From Cyprinodon diabolis (Eukaryota > Chordata > Actinopteri > Cyprinodontiformes > Cyprinodontidae), in assembly GCA_030533445.1 (NCBI GenBank), contig CM060064.1, positions 40,269,787 through 40,333,786 of the forward strand: a stretch of 64,000 nucleotides of DNA, given 5' to 3'. Positions within the stretch are counted from its first letter, which is position 1. Each line of letters starts with the position of its first letter. Positions 26,263-37,065 of the stretch are shown one piece after another. The notes below the pieces were generated by a model. It was not told the origin of the DNA. It saw only the letters and a program-made list of their open reading frames with translations, and searched no databases. Both the position numbers and the translations under genes were made by a program.

Positions 26263-28924
26263 CTGCAGCAATGAGAGGAAAGAAAAGGATGGAAGGGTCA
26301 TGACACGAACAGCAACCAGCTACTGTAATCCAAGAATGACAGATTAAAGACTTCCTCTTTCAAAGGAAGGCTCTCCACCAAATGTAGCCTCCATCTGAAG
26401 CATTAAGAAACAACAAACCTGTAACGCAGGAGCTGATATAGTGTCCAAAACGTTCCAAACTACAAATCTCTCGGTTTCAGGCTTCTATATTTTTATGATC
26501 AGGAAGGTTCAATAGTAAGTTAAAAGAGACTCTATTTCTACAGCATAAATATCAAGTGGGTGCTAAAAACTGAATGATGGGGACTTATTTAAATGGATTA
26601 AAGCTTGGACTAGATCTCGGCTCATTAACCTTATATTTTTCCTCTTGCTTCTTAAGATGCTGATTCATAGTCTGAAGATCGAAAGAATCTCCTGACCAAA
26701 AACCACGAGTTTTTATTTTCTCATCTTTAAGAAATGTCCCAAAACTCCAACATGTTGGAGAGCAAAGATCCCCAAACTTCTCCTGCAAGTTTAGAAATAT
26801 TTCCTGGTAGACAATGTTTAGTTCCTGGTCTCTATTTGTAGATGTGTTTATGGGCAGAAATTTGAGGGGAAAAAAGCCCACTCCTATGGATGAGAAACAA
26901 ATAGATGGGATTATATCAGGATCCTTCAATTTGGACATCACAAGACTCATGGTAGTTCTCACCTTTTTTCCTCACACAAATGTTTAACCAGGTCTTAAAC
27001 AATCAGAAAGAAAGGAAAAAGTGACTATGCACCAGTTTTCCATCTTCTTTGTATCCACTGTTCATTAAAACTAACTAACCCTGTTTGAGCACAACTGAGG
27101 TGGGTTTCCCTCTAAGCCAGCCTCCTAATACCTGGGTAGTGAGCCAGACCATATTCAACCTATAACTGACCAAAGGTCTTTTTCTCATTGAGGTGCACTC
27201 AGAAAAAAATCTGTTACTGATGCTAAGTGAAGCCCTTTTCACTGAGAATAAAGCCCTAACCCAAACTTCTTTGAAATTTTCAATTTTTGACTGCAATTTC
27301 CATGAAAGGAGCAAAGTGTAATTTCGAGAACTGCTGAAGAGGTTTTTCCCCTTTGGCCACGGGTTGAAATGAAACCAGTGCTGAAACAAGAACAAGATAA
27401 GAGAAATCAGCCCACAGTCTGCTGTTGTGATTGCACAGGTCTTTCTGGTAAAAAAAAAAAAGTTGAAGTTATGTTAAATGGAGCATCTTACCCTCTGAAC
27501 AAAATGGAAAAAAAAACATATCTCCTTATTTGTCTAATCTGACACAATATTTACCTCTAGTTGTATTTCATCGTCAATCAGACTCCAATTTAGCCCTTTT
27601 TCATCACACTAGGCAAAAGTTTTAATTTCTTACTCCTGTGTAGAGTCTGGGACAGGGTTTTGGGTGTACTTGTGGCTTTTTTTGTGTGATTAATCTTCAA
27701 AAACAGTCATTTGTGTTCTCTTCAGAATAGGTCAAAGGCCATGGAGTCTGAACAAGATAATAAGGTGAAAAAGAGCACACAGAATTTAACACCCATGGGC
27801 CCAGGGAATCTGACCTGAATCACGCTCAGGAGAGAGTTATTCAGGGTGGATTTCTTGTACTTGCACAGCGCCCTTACAATTGCCTGAGGTGTAAAAGGAG
27901 GTTTTCTCTATTTACATGTCGTGTAATTGAAAGGGCATGTATGTGGAAGAAAACTTTTAAACTTGCAAAAATGTACCTTTGAAACAGGTTAATGAAATGC
28001 AAATATACTTTTATTGAGATAAAAAGATAATTTTATGCAAATATGTCCCACTTTTATAACAATCCACCTGCTGACTATATTGATTAAGTGACTTTAGCTG
28101 GAATCACGCAGCCTCTTCTGTTTTGGCAGTATGTCAATACTTAAATATTCACTAATCATTAATCAGAAAATTGTGAAACATTTTTACTTGGTGAAAAAAA
28201 ACTACCATCAAGTGTGATGTTTTACATGCATGCTCACATTTTCTTTAGATGCTCTAAAACTAGAAGTGTTTATGTTGGGGATTTGATTAGAAAAAGAAGC
28301 ATTTAAAGTTTCTCCTGCCTGCAGGGCTATCTTCCTCAACCAACACAAGGAAGTCATTTTCTAAAGGAGAGGAAAAAAATGCTACATAATTAGAAAAAAA
28401 TCGAACTTCTTTTTTTTTTTTACTTCAAGTCCCTCGGGGCTTCTGAAACGGTACAACCAACTTTGAAATTTATAGTGCATGATATTAGACAGATCTGCAG
28501 CGAACCACACATTAAGATAAACAAGAGCTCACATTTGATGTTCTTAGAAGGGCTCCACTGTTGTGGTTGTTTTGCTTTTGTGATTCCTCTCTTCTGTAAC
28601 TCTTTTTCTCCTGACTGCAGACTGGCTGCATAATGCACTTTTAATAGTTTTCACTCTCCTGACTTCATTCCTTCGTCTGCAGCCACTCTCTGCTTTGATT
28701 TAGTGTTTTGATGAGGCCCATGGGAGACTTGTGTTTTCCCTTTTCTTAAGTAACCGCAGAAAAGAGTTTGATTCCATCTTGTGCTCTGGTTCTACACATA
28801 GACTTATGCTACATGCTCTGACAGGATTATAAATATCTTGTGGACCTTATGGAAGCTTTTGATGCAGCATATAGGAGAAAAGATATTGACTGAATTTCGC
28901 AGAGATGAACTGTTAAGCTGGCTG
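26263..28924. other. Intron-like DNA, no supported gene
   Basis: A minus-strand frame at 26585-26950 (about 121 codons from an ATG) is unusually long for this AT-rich DNA but has no recognisable domain. Another at 27075-27395 has none either. Poly(T) runs lie near 28410-28421. Confidence 0.4.
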
Positions 28925-29010
28925 GAAAATAAAAATAGAAAATAAGGTGGAAAGGAAATCTTTTCTTTTGTCTGAATTCAAGAAAGAAAAACAAATAAAT
29001 CTATCTTCTG
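28925..29010 (+). repeat. Repeat flank shared with copy A at 24.2 kb
   Basis: AAAAATAGAAAATAAGG, AAAGGAAATCTTTTC and GAATTCAAGAAAG occur here in the same order as at 24190-24311. About 50 bp present at 24.2 kb is missing. Confidence 0.7.
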
Positions 29011-29365
29011 TAGTGCTGCAACTAATGATTATTTTCCAAATCGATTAATCTGTCCATTATTTTTTCGATTGATTAATAATCGGAGAGCCAAAAGTTCCTT
29101 AAAGAAGATGATTTGTGAATTTAAACCAGGTAACATTAAAACTTACTTAACCACTTAATAGAGCATATCAACAAAAATATTTTTTTATTCTTAAATGCCT
29201 TAAGTTTATTTATTTATTTTTTTACAATTTTGATATAATTACTGCTCTAAGTGGGTTGCTCTATCATCTAAAGACATGTTAACGATTAATCGATTGCTAA
29301 ATTAGTTGGCGATTGTTTCAAAAATCAGTTAATCATGATTAATCTCATTCATTGTTTCAGCCCTA
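29011..29365 (+). mobile_element. hAT-like MITE, copy B (355 bp)
   Basis: The left end is TAGTGCTGCAACTAATGATT and the right end is the inverse of TAGGGCTGAAACAATGAATG. Many CGATTAATC motifs lie inside. Near-identical 8-bp flanks ATCTTCTG (29003-29010) and ATCTTCAG (29366-29373) fit a hAT target duplication with one mutation. Because copy A at 24.3 kb has the same left flank, the flank may instead belong to a larger repeat. No coding region. Confidence 0.65.
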
Positions 29366-29373
29366 ATCTTCAG

Positions 29374-29857
29374 CCTGTATTTCTGGTATTAACGTCAAAC
29401 TGGTTACCGATTAAAGGCCCACAGCATGATCAATTTTCCTCGATATCACACCGTGGGCATGAGGTGTTTTTAAAAAAAAACGAACATCCTGTCTCATACT
29501 AGACCCCAGATTTTGTGTTCTCAGAAAGCTTAAACTAATCTCATCTGACCAAAACAAACAGTTTCAGTTGAAAATTCTGGTGATATCGTCGTGATGATAG
29601 GAAAAACAGGGATTCTACTGTCAGGCCTCAACAAGCAATCAATCAGAACTTATGTGGTATCCACATGCGGTCTGGAGGCTTTGTGATTCCTTATTTCTAT
29701 ATATGCTGTCATTCTCTAACAGAACGCTTTGGAGATACTTCTTCCCCTCACCCTCTTTATGATAAATATTGATAATGCTCAGTCCTATTGATAACAGTTG
29801 AGATTTTAATCTTTACAATACTTCTCTGATTCTGATGAGCAATTTTAGGCAAGTACT
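29374..29857. other. No gene seen
   Basis: Nothing recognised. Confidence 0.5.
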
Positions 29858-29945
29858 TACAGTATCTTCCAAAGCATCCCTACCCCTTAAATGTCTCACA
29901 ATACGTCACATTACAGCCAAATGCTTCAGTGGGTTTAGCTAAACC
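29858..29945 (+). mobile_element. Tc1 left-end scrap
   Basis: ACAGTATCTTCCAAAGCATC, then CTACCCCTTAAATG and GTCACATTACAGCCAAATGC, resemble a degraded terminal repeat of the fish Tc1 group whose relic lies at 7775-8405. No transposase follows; a pogo-like element begins 28 bp downstream. Confidence 0.5.
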
Positions 29946-29973
29946 TTAATATAAGTTTTTCCTTTTTTGTATA

Positions 29974-30914
29974 CCGTATTTTCGCGACTATAAGGCGCAT
30001 ATAAACGTCTTTTTTTTCCCTCAAAATGTGCGGCACGCCCTACAGTATGTGTGTTGTTACTGCGGACGTTGTTGAGACCACCATGAGAACGTTAAGGGGG
30101 AAGTGTGGGCGTGGATTGTCTATAAAAGAACAGGTATGCGCTTTATGAAGAACTCATCTCCTCATTGAGGAGATGATGAAAGAGTGGCTGAGGGAGGTGT
30201 ATGTAAGGAGACCAGGGGGGTTTTTCCACGCATTTCCATCGCTGTTAATCTGTGACTCTATGCGTTCCCATCTCACAGCCGATGTGAAAAACAAGGTGAA
30301 ACAAATGAACGCTGTGCTTGCTGTTATTCCAGGAGGTCTGACAAAGGAACTTCAACCGCTCGACATCGGTGTGAACCGGAAGTTCAAAGTAAGGCTGCGA
30401 GCGGCGTGGGAGCGATGGATGACCGACGGAGACTACAGCTTCACGAAAAGTGGAAGGCAGCGCCGGGCAAGTTACGCCACAGTTTGCGGATGGATTGTTG
30501 ATGCTTGGACTAACGAGTCTGCTGGCACTGTTGTTCGAGCTTTTGCAAAAGCCGGCATCATTTCCGAGGAGCCGCACGGCACGGAAAGTGACTCTGACAG
30601 CGAAGAAGGGGAAATTGGCATGTCTGATTTAGCGCAGCTGTTTAATTCAGAAACAGAGGATGATGGCTTCAATGGGTTTGAATAATACTTTGTAATAAAT
30701 ACATGAATAAAGCACAATCATACTCAGTTTTGCTCCCGCTCTATTTTTAAATACGTAGTAGAGGTATTTAAAGGTAGTAGAGGATATGTACCGGTATATA
30801 AAACCCGCGCCCTATAGTCCGGTGCGCCTTATGTGTGTTTTAAAAACAGAAATGGCACACATAACTGAGACTGCGCCTTTTAGCACGATGCGCCTTATGG
30901 TCGTGAAAATACGG
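29974..30914 (+). mobile_element. Pogo-like DNA transposon, internally deleted (941 bp)
   Basis: The ends are CCGTATTTTCGCGACTATAA (continuing GGCGCA) and its inverse TGCGCCTTATGGTCGTGAAA (continuing ATACGG). TA lies on both sides (29972-29973, 30915-30916). A second, inner copy of the terminal motif, TATAGTCCGGTGCGCCTTAT, sits at 30813-30832. It encloses the C-terminal half of a pogo-type transposase. An autonomous element would need more than twice this length, so the 5' coding half was lost, probably near 30149. Confidence 0.85.
30149..30685 (+). pseudogene. Pogo-like transposase C-terminal half (DDE_1 type)
   Basis: The frame is open from just after a stop at 30146; the first ATG is at 30173 and gives 170 aa. 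Residues 24-31 (LLICDSMR) hold the second catalytic Asp (D28). VIPGGLTKELQPLDIGVN at about 52-69 holds the third acidic residue (D64), spacing DD35D, as in pogo/jerky/CENP-B-like transposases. The C-terminal tail is acidic (DSDSEEGE, then ETEDD), also usual for the group. The N-terminal CENP-B-type HTH and the first catalytic Asp are missing. The remaining frame has no nonsense codons, so the deletion copy may be young or was amplified as a deleted form. Confidence 0.8.
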
Positions 30915-30916
30915 TA

Positions 30917-33029
30917 GAAAAATATAATTCTTTATAGTTGGTGAGTTTTACAGTTGGCATTTAGCCTCCTTAACCCTGACTCTTCTAAATCAAATCAGTC
31001 GCTACTTTGCACGGCACACAAAAAAAAGATTGATTTTAGGGAGCAGAATGAGAGACACCTTAGATAAATCGCAACTCTAACAGCATGGAGTCACTAAACA
31101 AAAACAACCCTCACCTATGAGGGGCCGCATGCATACATATCGAATAAAGGAGAATCTCTGTGTCACTTCATATAGAACAGAGAGTTAGGAGGAGCCACTG
31201 AAAGGTTGCTAGGAACTTTAAAAAATGTAAATCTACAAAAAATAATCAAAAGACTTAAGTTATATTTAATTACATGGTAAGGAGTTACAATTATCTCCAT
31301 GTGATTACAGTAAATACCCTTAAGGCTTTTTAATCGCCCTTACTGGGGGTGCAATAATTGTGGAGGACCCTGTACACTGCATGTATATTTAAAATCATTG
31401 AAACAAGTTTTGAGTTGAAAATGTAAAAAAAAATCCAAACAATGATAGAATGAGATGGATGTTTGTTTTTGTTTATTAATCTAGTGTAATTTTTAAGAAA
31501 TTTTAAATGGTACTCTATTAAGTATTTTATACTGCATAATGATTTATCTTATCTATGGTGACTTAAATAGTAATATCACAACCTGAAAATAACAGAGTGA
31601 AAAATTTCTAGCCTGATCTAGAAATATTTTTTTTTTGCTTGTTCATTTTCATTGTTCCTTAACTTGGGAGGGTTAGTCCAGGCTGTTGTGTTGGACAGAA
31701 GTGTGAGTAGGTGTAACTGGATCAGAGTGTAAACAGGCTTGATTTAGATTAGCATGAGAAAAAGAAACAACAGGTCCAGAAACTCTGCTGTATCAGAATC
31801 AATGGAATCAGTTGGCTTCATGCTTAGATACCAGCAAGGCAAATGAAAGGCTGATTAAATGCACGGAACAGACGATGTTTAAGTATCATTATGTAAAAAG
31901 AACATATATGAATTTGTTACACCTTATTTGTATTTATACTGAATATCTTTGAAGCAGGAGAGATGCTCTGAAAAAGCTGTTTTATCATTTGCCAAAGTAA
32001 CTGTTCTGTGGTTTAATCACTGCAACAAGAAGGATGTAAATCTCCATCTTTTGATTGGATGTCAGATCAAAGCATTCTTTCAGGCATTATCTTAAAGAAG
32101 CCACATCTTCACACAAAACAAGTCTACGATATCCACATGTGTTTGGAGGAGCAGCAGCATGGACGATTGTGATGAGCGAGGTAATCAGATGGTTTTACCA
32201 CCCAGGAACATTGACGACAACTATGGGAATGCAAGGGGATTGTTCTGCTGTCTTCAGGCCCATTGAAGACAGCAACAGCAATCAAACTATATGTTATGCC
32301 TCTATTGTAGAGCTCTGGGTTCAGATATGAGTGGAAAAGACAGAACACCTTGAACAAATTTCTTCAAAATAAGCAAATCCCAATGATAGAGGTGGATGAA
32401 ATCTTAAGGTCTGTCTGAGCTCCAGAACTGAATTAATTCCAGCTTCAGAAATGTGGCTTTTGAAATATAAATCTTGCTTCATTGACAGGATATTAAATCA
32501 AGTAGTTGCATGCATAGTGGAATGAAAATAAAGACTTTAGTTCTTCATTGACTTGTTCAGTTTAAAGTAGTCATGGGTGCCACTCAGGCTTAAACTGTGG
32601 TTGAGTAAAGCAAAAAGCCGAATGGATAGAGTTACTTCGCTGCAACGGACTGTTGCAAAAGTTTCTCATACCCTTCGTCAAGTCTTACCCCAAAGTCAAG
32701 TATATATAGTCAAGATCTTAAGCATCATGAATCCACATGCACATTACTCAGAATTTATTCTCAGGAATCGCAAACAGTTAATTAATTCCTGATCGGTAGC
32801 GTTACATCAGACATATTTATTCAATTGACTTGATGTGTAGTAAAGCCAATATTTTTGCACCCTATATGAGGAGATGGATAATATCATCCTCAGCTGCTGA
32901 AGCAGCAAATGTGAAATGGTACGGAAACAAAAAAATCCTTTAATTTCATCACTTAACATGCGCACAATTGGTCAACAAACTGAAGCAATGGAGGCAAGAA
33001 AGAGGGGGAAATTGTTTTGGCTTACACCT
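30917..33029. other. No gene seen
   Basis: Intron-like AT-rich DNA. Frames at 32055-32330 and 32124-32357 overlap on opposite strands with no domain signature. Confidence 0.5.
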
Positions 33030-33172
33030 GAGCAACAGAATTGGCAAAGACTCCTGGATAGGTGTCGAAACATCTTCAAAGATCTGAGTTAAAGTCCGGT
33101 TGACTTCTAATTTAAGCCTCTTTTGTAGTTGCCATGACCCGGATGACGGTGAATTTACACAAGCAACATGAC
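33030..33172 (+). mobile_element. Penelope-like element tail (fragment)
   Basis: GACTCCTGGATAGGTGTCGA followed by AACATCTTCAAAG parallels the GGATGAAAGGTGAAACATC motif at 14179-14197. Downstream GTCCGGTTGACTTC and ATGACCCGGATGACGGTGAA resemble the inverse of TTCTCAGTCATCCAGGTCAT at 13666-13685. Order and motifs suggest an end of the same class of retroelement. Non-coding. Confidence 0.4.
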
Positions 33173-35813
33173 TATGTACCTTTAGGTAATTTCTAAGCCA
33201 CAATATGATTATGTTAGTGAGCCTAACCCCCAAGGTGTCTGTGTTTTATTTTTATACCATGTCTAACTTCTTGTCCAACAAATTGCTGCGTAGGTACGAC
33301 TAACATAGATCTCTGACCTAAATTATCATGAATAGACAGTTAAAGAAGCAGTTGCTGATGACTATGAGCGATGAGTGCAGCCTTATTCACCTCAACACAT
33401 CCTAATAACATCCTACTGCCCAATTTTATTCTGGATGGTATATTCTAAATCAGGTCTAGTTTGTTTTGTGGGTAGCAAAATACACAACACAGTGCTAGTT
33501 TTTTGAGTAAAAGTGAATGCAACAAATAATGTAGTGGAAGTTAAGATTAGTGGTAACTGAAAACATTGTCTCCACATATTGTATACATGCATTTTGAACA
33601 ACACTCAAGAAAAGGTGGAATGATGCAAAATCTTGATGTCTTCAAGAACATATTTCCTATAGCATTGACTGAAATGTTTCTCTACTCTCTGTCCCAGTAT
33701 TAGACCACTAAGATTGAGAAACAAACAAGTTTAAAAATAAATATTTCTGTCTGCTGCAGCACTTTGACTAAAGTATACAGATGAGGGACATTTGGACAGA
33801 AATAAAATGAAACCTCAAAAAAGCTTTAAGATGAAACCAAAAAAGTTAATTAATCAGATAAATATCTCTATTCTTTATAATTGGCTGGATTTTGTTACTG
33901 ACAATGTGGATTTAATTTTTACGTGTTCCATAAAATCTCTTGTGTCTAAGAAACAGGAAAATATACAGGAGAGTTTTGTCTCTTTTTAAAATTTCTTTTT
34001 AATAAGAGCCTGTTTATACAAGATTCACGTTACCATTATTGGACATGGGGGAACCCTACTTTCCACTTCATAATGATCAACTGCCACAAATCCACACTTA
34101 AAGCGCTACCCTGCCAGAAGGATCATAATTTATATGCATTAGTGGAACAACTATCATTAGGAGAGTCACATTAAATGGGAGAAAGTGACTCAGTTTTTTT
34201 CCCGAATTTACAGCAAAACAGCTGTTATTTCAATCACTGATTTAGCCAATCTCTTGGTGGCCTAGTGAAATTTATGTATTTTTCTCTTGCAGCAGGAAAA
34301 TTTAATCCAATAAATTAAATTAGGGTATTGTTAAAACATATACAAAGTTCTAAACATAATATGATCAAGCAGTAAGTGAAAGCAAAAAGCACTCCAGTCT
34401 TTTGGAACACACAAACACATGGAAAGGCCGTGTTATTCCATGCTGTAACCGCAAACATATGGGAAGGAATTTCAATTATTAGCTTCTAGTTTGGCTAACT
34501 GTTGAAAGGCAAAGAGTCTGACGAGACACAAGGCGACAGCCCTTTGAACCAAAATGCAGAGAGAGAACATGGGAGGAGCCCAAAGGGGGGGACCACACAA
34601 TAAGCAAAGAAAGTCTCCCACTCTCTACTCCTAAATGCCACAGTTGCAATCAACCTTACCATCTAAGAGGAGGCTGCAGCAGATCTTCTGCCCCACAGGC
34701 AGCGGCCAACTTTGAAGCTGAAAAGTCCTAAATTTAGAAACTTTTAAGAGCGACAATTTGCACGTCAGCAGTCTAATAGAAAAACCTGGCAGGTTGCCTG
34801 ATCCCGGGATGCTGGAAGGGGCTGTTAAACTCACACAAGCTACCATAACTAAAGCGGCCAAGAGCATAAGGAATTTTTACTGCCTCATTTCATCATCTTA
34901 ATATTTTACTGTCCAAGAACTAATAGTTTCATCATCCACTTGAGGGCAGTATCATTACCACGATTGCAGCCAGTCTACATTCTCGACTTGAAAGAAAAAG
35001 CAGCCACCTGTCTTGAACCTTACAGAACATAACTCTTACGTCCTTTACCAGATGCAATCATTTCTCAGAAAAACTCTCCCCAAATGAACTGAATGCTCCT
35101 GAGATCCAGTGATACAAAGCTGGTAAAAAAAAAAAAAAAACAGCCGTTGAATTAGTCAAAGATAGTGTTTCAGGGATTGAGACAGCTCATCTATGAGAGC
35201 GTTTTGTGGTTGCCTAAACCTCCCTCTCCTCTGTGTTTACTGAAGACAGACAGTAGCTAGGGGCTAAAATGATAAAAGAGATCCCAGGTTCAATTACTGG
35301 TCAGTGTAAAAGTCTGGGAGCCTCGACGTTTACACATCTTGCGTCCTGTCAAGACATATCGCATATTAAAAAAAAAAAAATAATTGGACTAACAAAAACA
35401 ATAATCCGTATTTTGTATTTTTATGGTGCAAACTTTAATAGATAACGTGTTTTAAATAAAATAACTAAATGTAATCAGAGCAGAATTTCTCGAAACAGGT
35501 TCGAATACCAACTTTTGGTGCCTCTTTAAACTCCAATTCCATTTGCTTTTGAAACAGCTACCTGGTTCATAATCCAGACTGAGGATCATCCTGAAGTCCT
35601 AGAAATTTGCTCTAACAAAGACTGGGATGGTTTGCCATTTCACAGTAACCTATGGAAAAGGGTAAGCTGAACACCCCATGTGTAGAGTAGAATTATGTAT
35701 GATATCTTTGTTCTTTAGATGCTTTTTGTTTTAATTTTACAAAATTGCACCACGACTAAGAACCATGAGTAGGAATCCCACGTGTCCCGGAAGTTCCGGG
35801 AGTCTCCTTGATA
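33173..35813. other. No gene seen
   Basis: Contains A runs near 35127-35142 and 35368-35380. A minus-strand frame at 34631-34867 starts with a hydrophobic stretch but has no other support. Confidence 0.45.
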
Positions 35814-35815
35814 TA

Positions 35816-37063
35816 CACTATATTGCCAAAAGTATTTGCTCACCTGCCTTGACTCACATATGAGCTTAAGTGACATCCCGTTCCTAATCCATAGGGTTCA
35901 ATATGACGTCGGTCCACCCTTTGCAGCTAGAACAGCTTCAACTCTTCTGGGAAGGCTGTCCACAAGGTTTAGGAGTGTGTTTATGGGAATTTTTGACCAT
36001 TCTTCCAGAAGCGCATTTGTGAGGTCGCACACTGATGTTGGACGAGAAGGCCTGGCTCTCAGTCTCCGCTCTAATTCATCCCAAAGGTGTTCTATCGGGT
36101 TGAGGTCAGGACTCTGTGCAGGCCAGTCAAGTTCATCCACACCAGACTCTGTCATCCATGTCTTTATGGACCTTGCTTTGTGCACTGGTGCACAGTCATG
36201 TTGGAAGAGGAAGGGGCCAGCTCCAAACTGTTCCCACAAAGTTGGGAGCATGGAATTGTCCAAAATGTCTTGGTATGCTGAAGCATTCAGAGTTCCTTTC
36301 ACTGGAACTAAGGGGCCAAGCCCAGCTCCTGAAAAACAACCCCACACCATAATCCCCCCTCCACCAAACTTTACACTTGGCACAATGCAGTCAGACAAGT
36401 ACCGTTCTCCTGGCAACCGCCAAACCCAGACCCGTCCATCAGATTGCCAGATGGAGAAGCGCGATTCGTCACTCCAGAGAACGCGTCTCCACTGCTCTAG
36501 AGTCCAGTGGCGGCGTGCTTTACACCACCGCATCCGACGCTTTGCATTGCACTTGGTTATGTATGGCTTGGATGCAGCTGCTCGACCATGGAAACCCATT
36601 CCATGAAGCTCTCTGCGCACTGTTCTTGAGCTAATCTGAAGGCCACATGAAGTTTGGAGGTCTGTAGTGATTGACTCTGCAGAAAGTTGGCGACCTCTTC
36701 GCACTATGCGCTTCAGCATCCGCTGACCCCGCTCCGTCAGTTTACGTGGCCTACCACTTCGTGGCTGAGTTGCTGTCGTTCCCAAACACTTCCATTTTCT
36801 TATAATACAGCTGACAGTTGACTGTGGAATATTTAGGAGCGAGGAAATTTCACGACTGGATTTGTTGCACAGGTGGCATCCTATCACAGTTCCACGCTGG
36901 AATTCACTGAGCTCCTGAGAGCGACCCATTCTTTCACAAATGTTTGTAAAAACAGTCTGCATGCCTAGGTGCTTGAATTTATACACCTGTGGCCATGGAA
37001 GTGATTGGAACACCTGATTCCAATAATTTGGATGGGTGAGCAAATACTTTTGGCAATATAGTG
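35816..37063 (-). mobile_element. Intact Tc1-like transposon, copy 2 (1248 bp)
   Basis: Same 29-bp perfect inverted repeats and same length as copy 1, with TA at 35814-35815 and 37064-37065. Reading across the two copies I find one difference (36364 C versus 18754 T). Joining the flanks gives GTCTCCTTGA-TA-GATAGTTGTTC inside a GC-richer, repeat-like segment, so the element seems to have landed in an older repeat. Confidence 0.95.
35898..36929 (-). CDS. Tc1-like DD34E transposase, copy 2 (343 aa)
   Basis: Uninterrupted frame from the ATG at 36929 ([10 protein letters not shown]) to the stop at 35898-35900. It has the GRPRK linker at 59-63, the catalytic triad D154, D245, E280, and Gly at residue 189 in the KFGGGG strand, as conserved across Tc1 proteins. 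All parts expected of a working enzyme are visible: two HTH segments, the linker, the DDE core, and a normal C-terminus ending in AKGGPTSY. Together with perfect inverted repeats, this copy looks potentially autonomous. Activity cannot be judged from sequence alone. Confidence 0.93.
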   Translation of the reverse strand: MGRSQELSEFQRGTVIGCHLCNKSSREISSLLNIPQSTVSCIIRKWKCLGTTATQPRSGRPRKLTERGQRMLKRIVRRGRQLSAESITTDLQTSCGLQISSRTVRRELHGMGFHGRAAASKPYITKCNAKRRMRWCKARRHWTLEQWRRVLWSDESRFSIWQSDGRVWVWRLPGERYLSDCIVPSVKFGGGGIMVWGCFSGAGLGPLVPVKGTLNASAYQDILDNSMLPTLWEQFGAGPFLFQHDCAPVHKARSIKTWMTESGVDELDWPAQSPDLNPIEHLWDELERRLRARPSRPTSVCDLTNALLEEWSKIPINTLLNLVDSLPRRVEAVLAAKGGPTSY

Positions 37064-37065
37064 TA

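Noticed and set aside
34631..34867. 78-aa frame starting with a signal-peptide-like hydrophobic stretch
   Set aside because: No start context, splice sites or recognisable mature region; likely chance.
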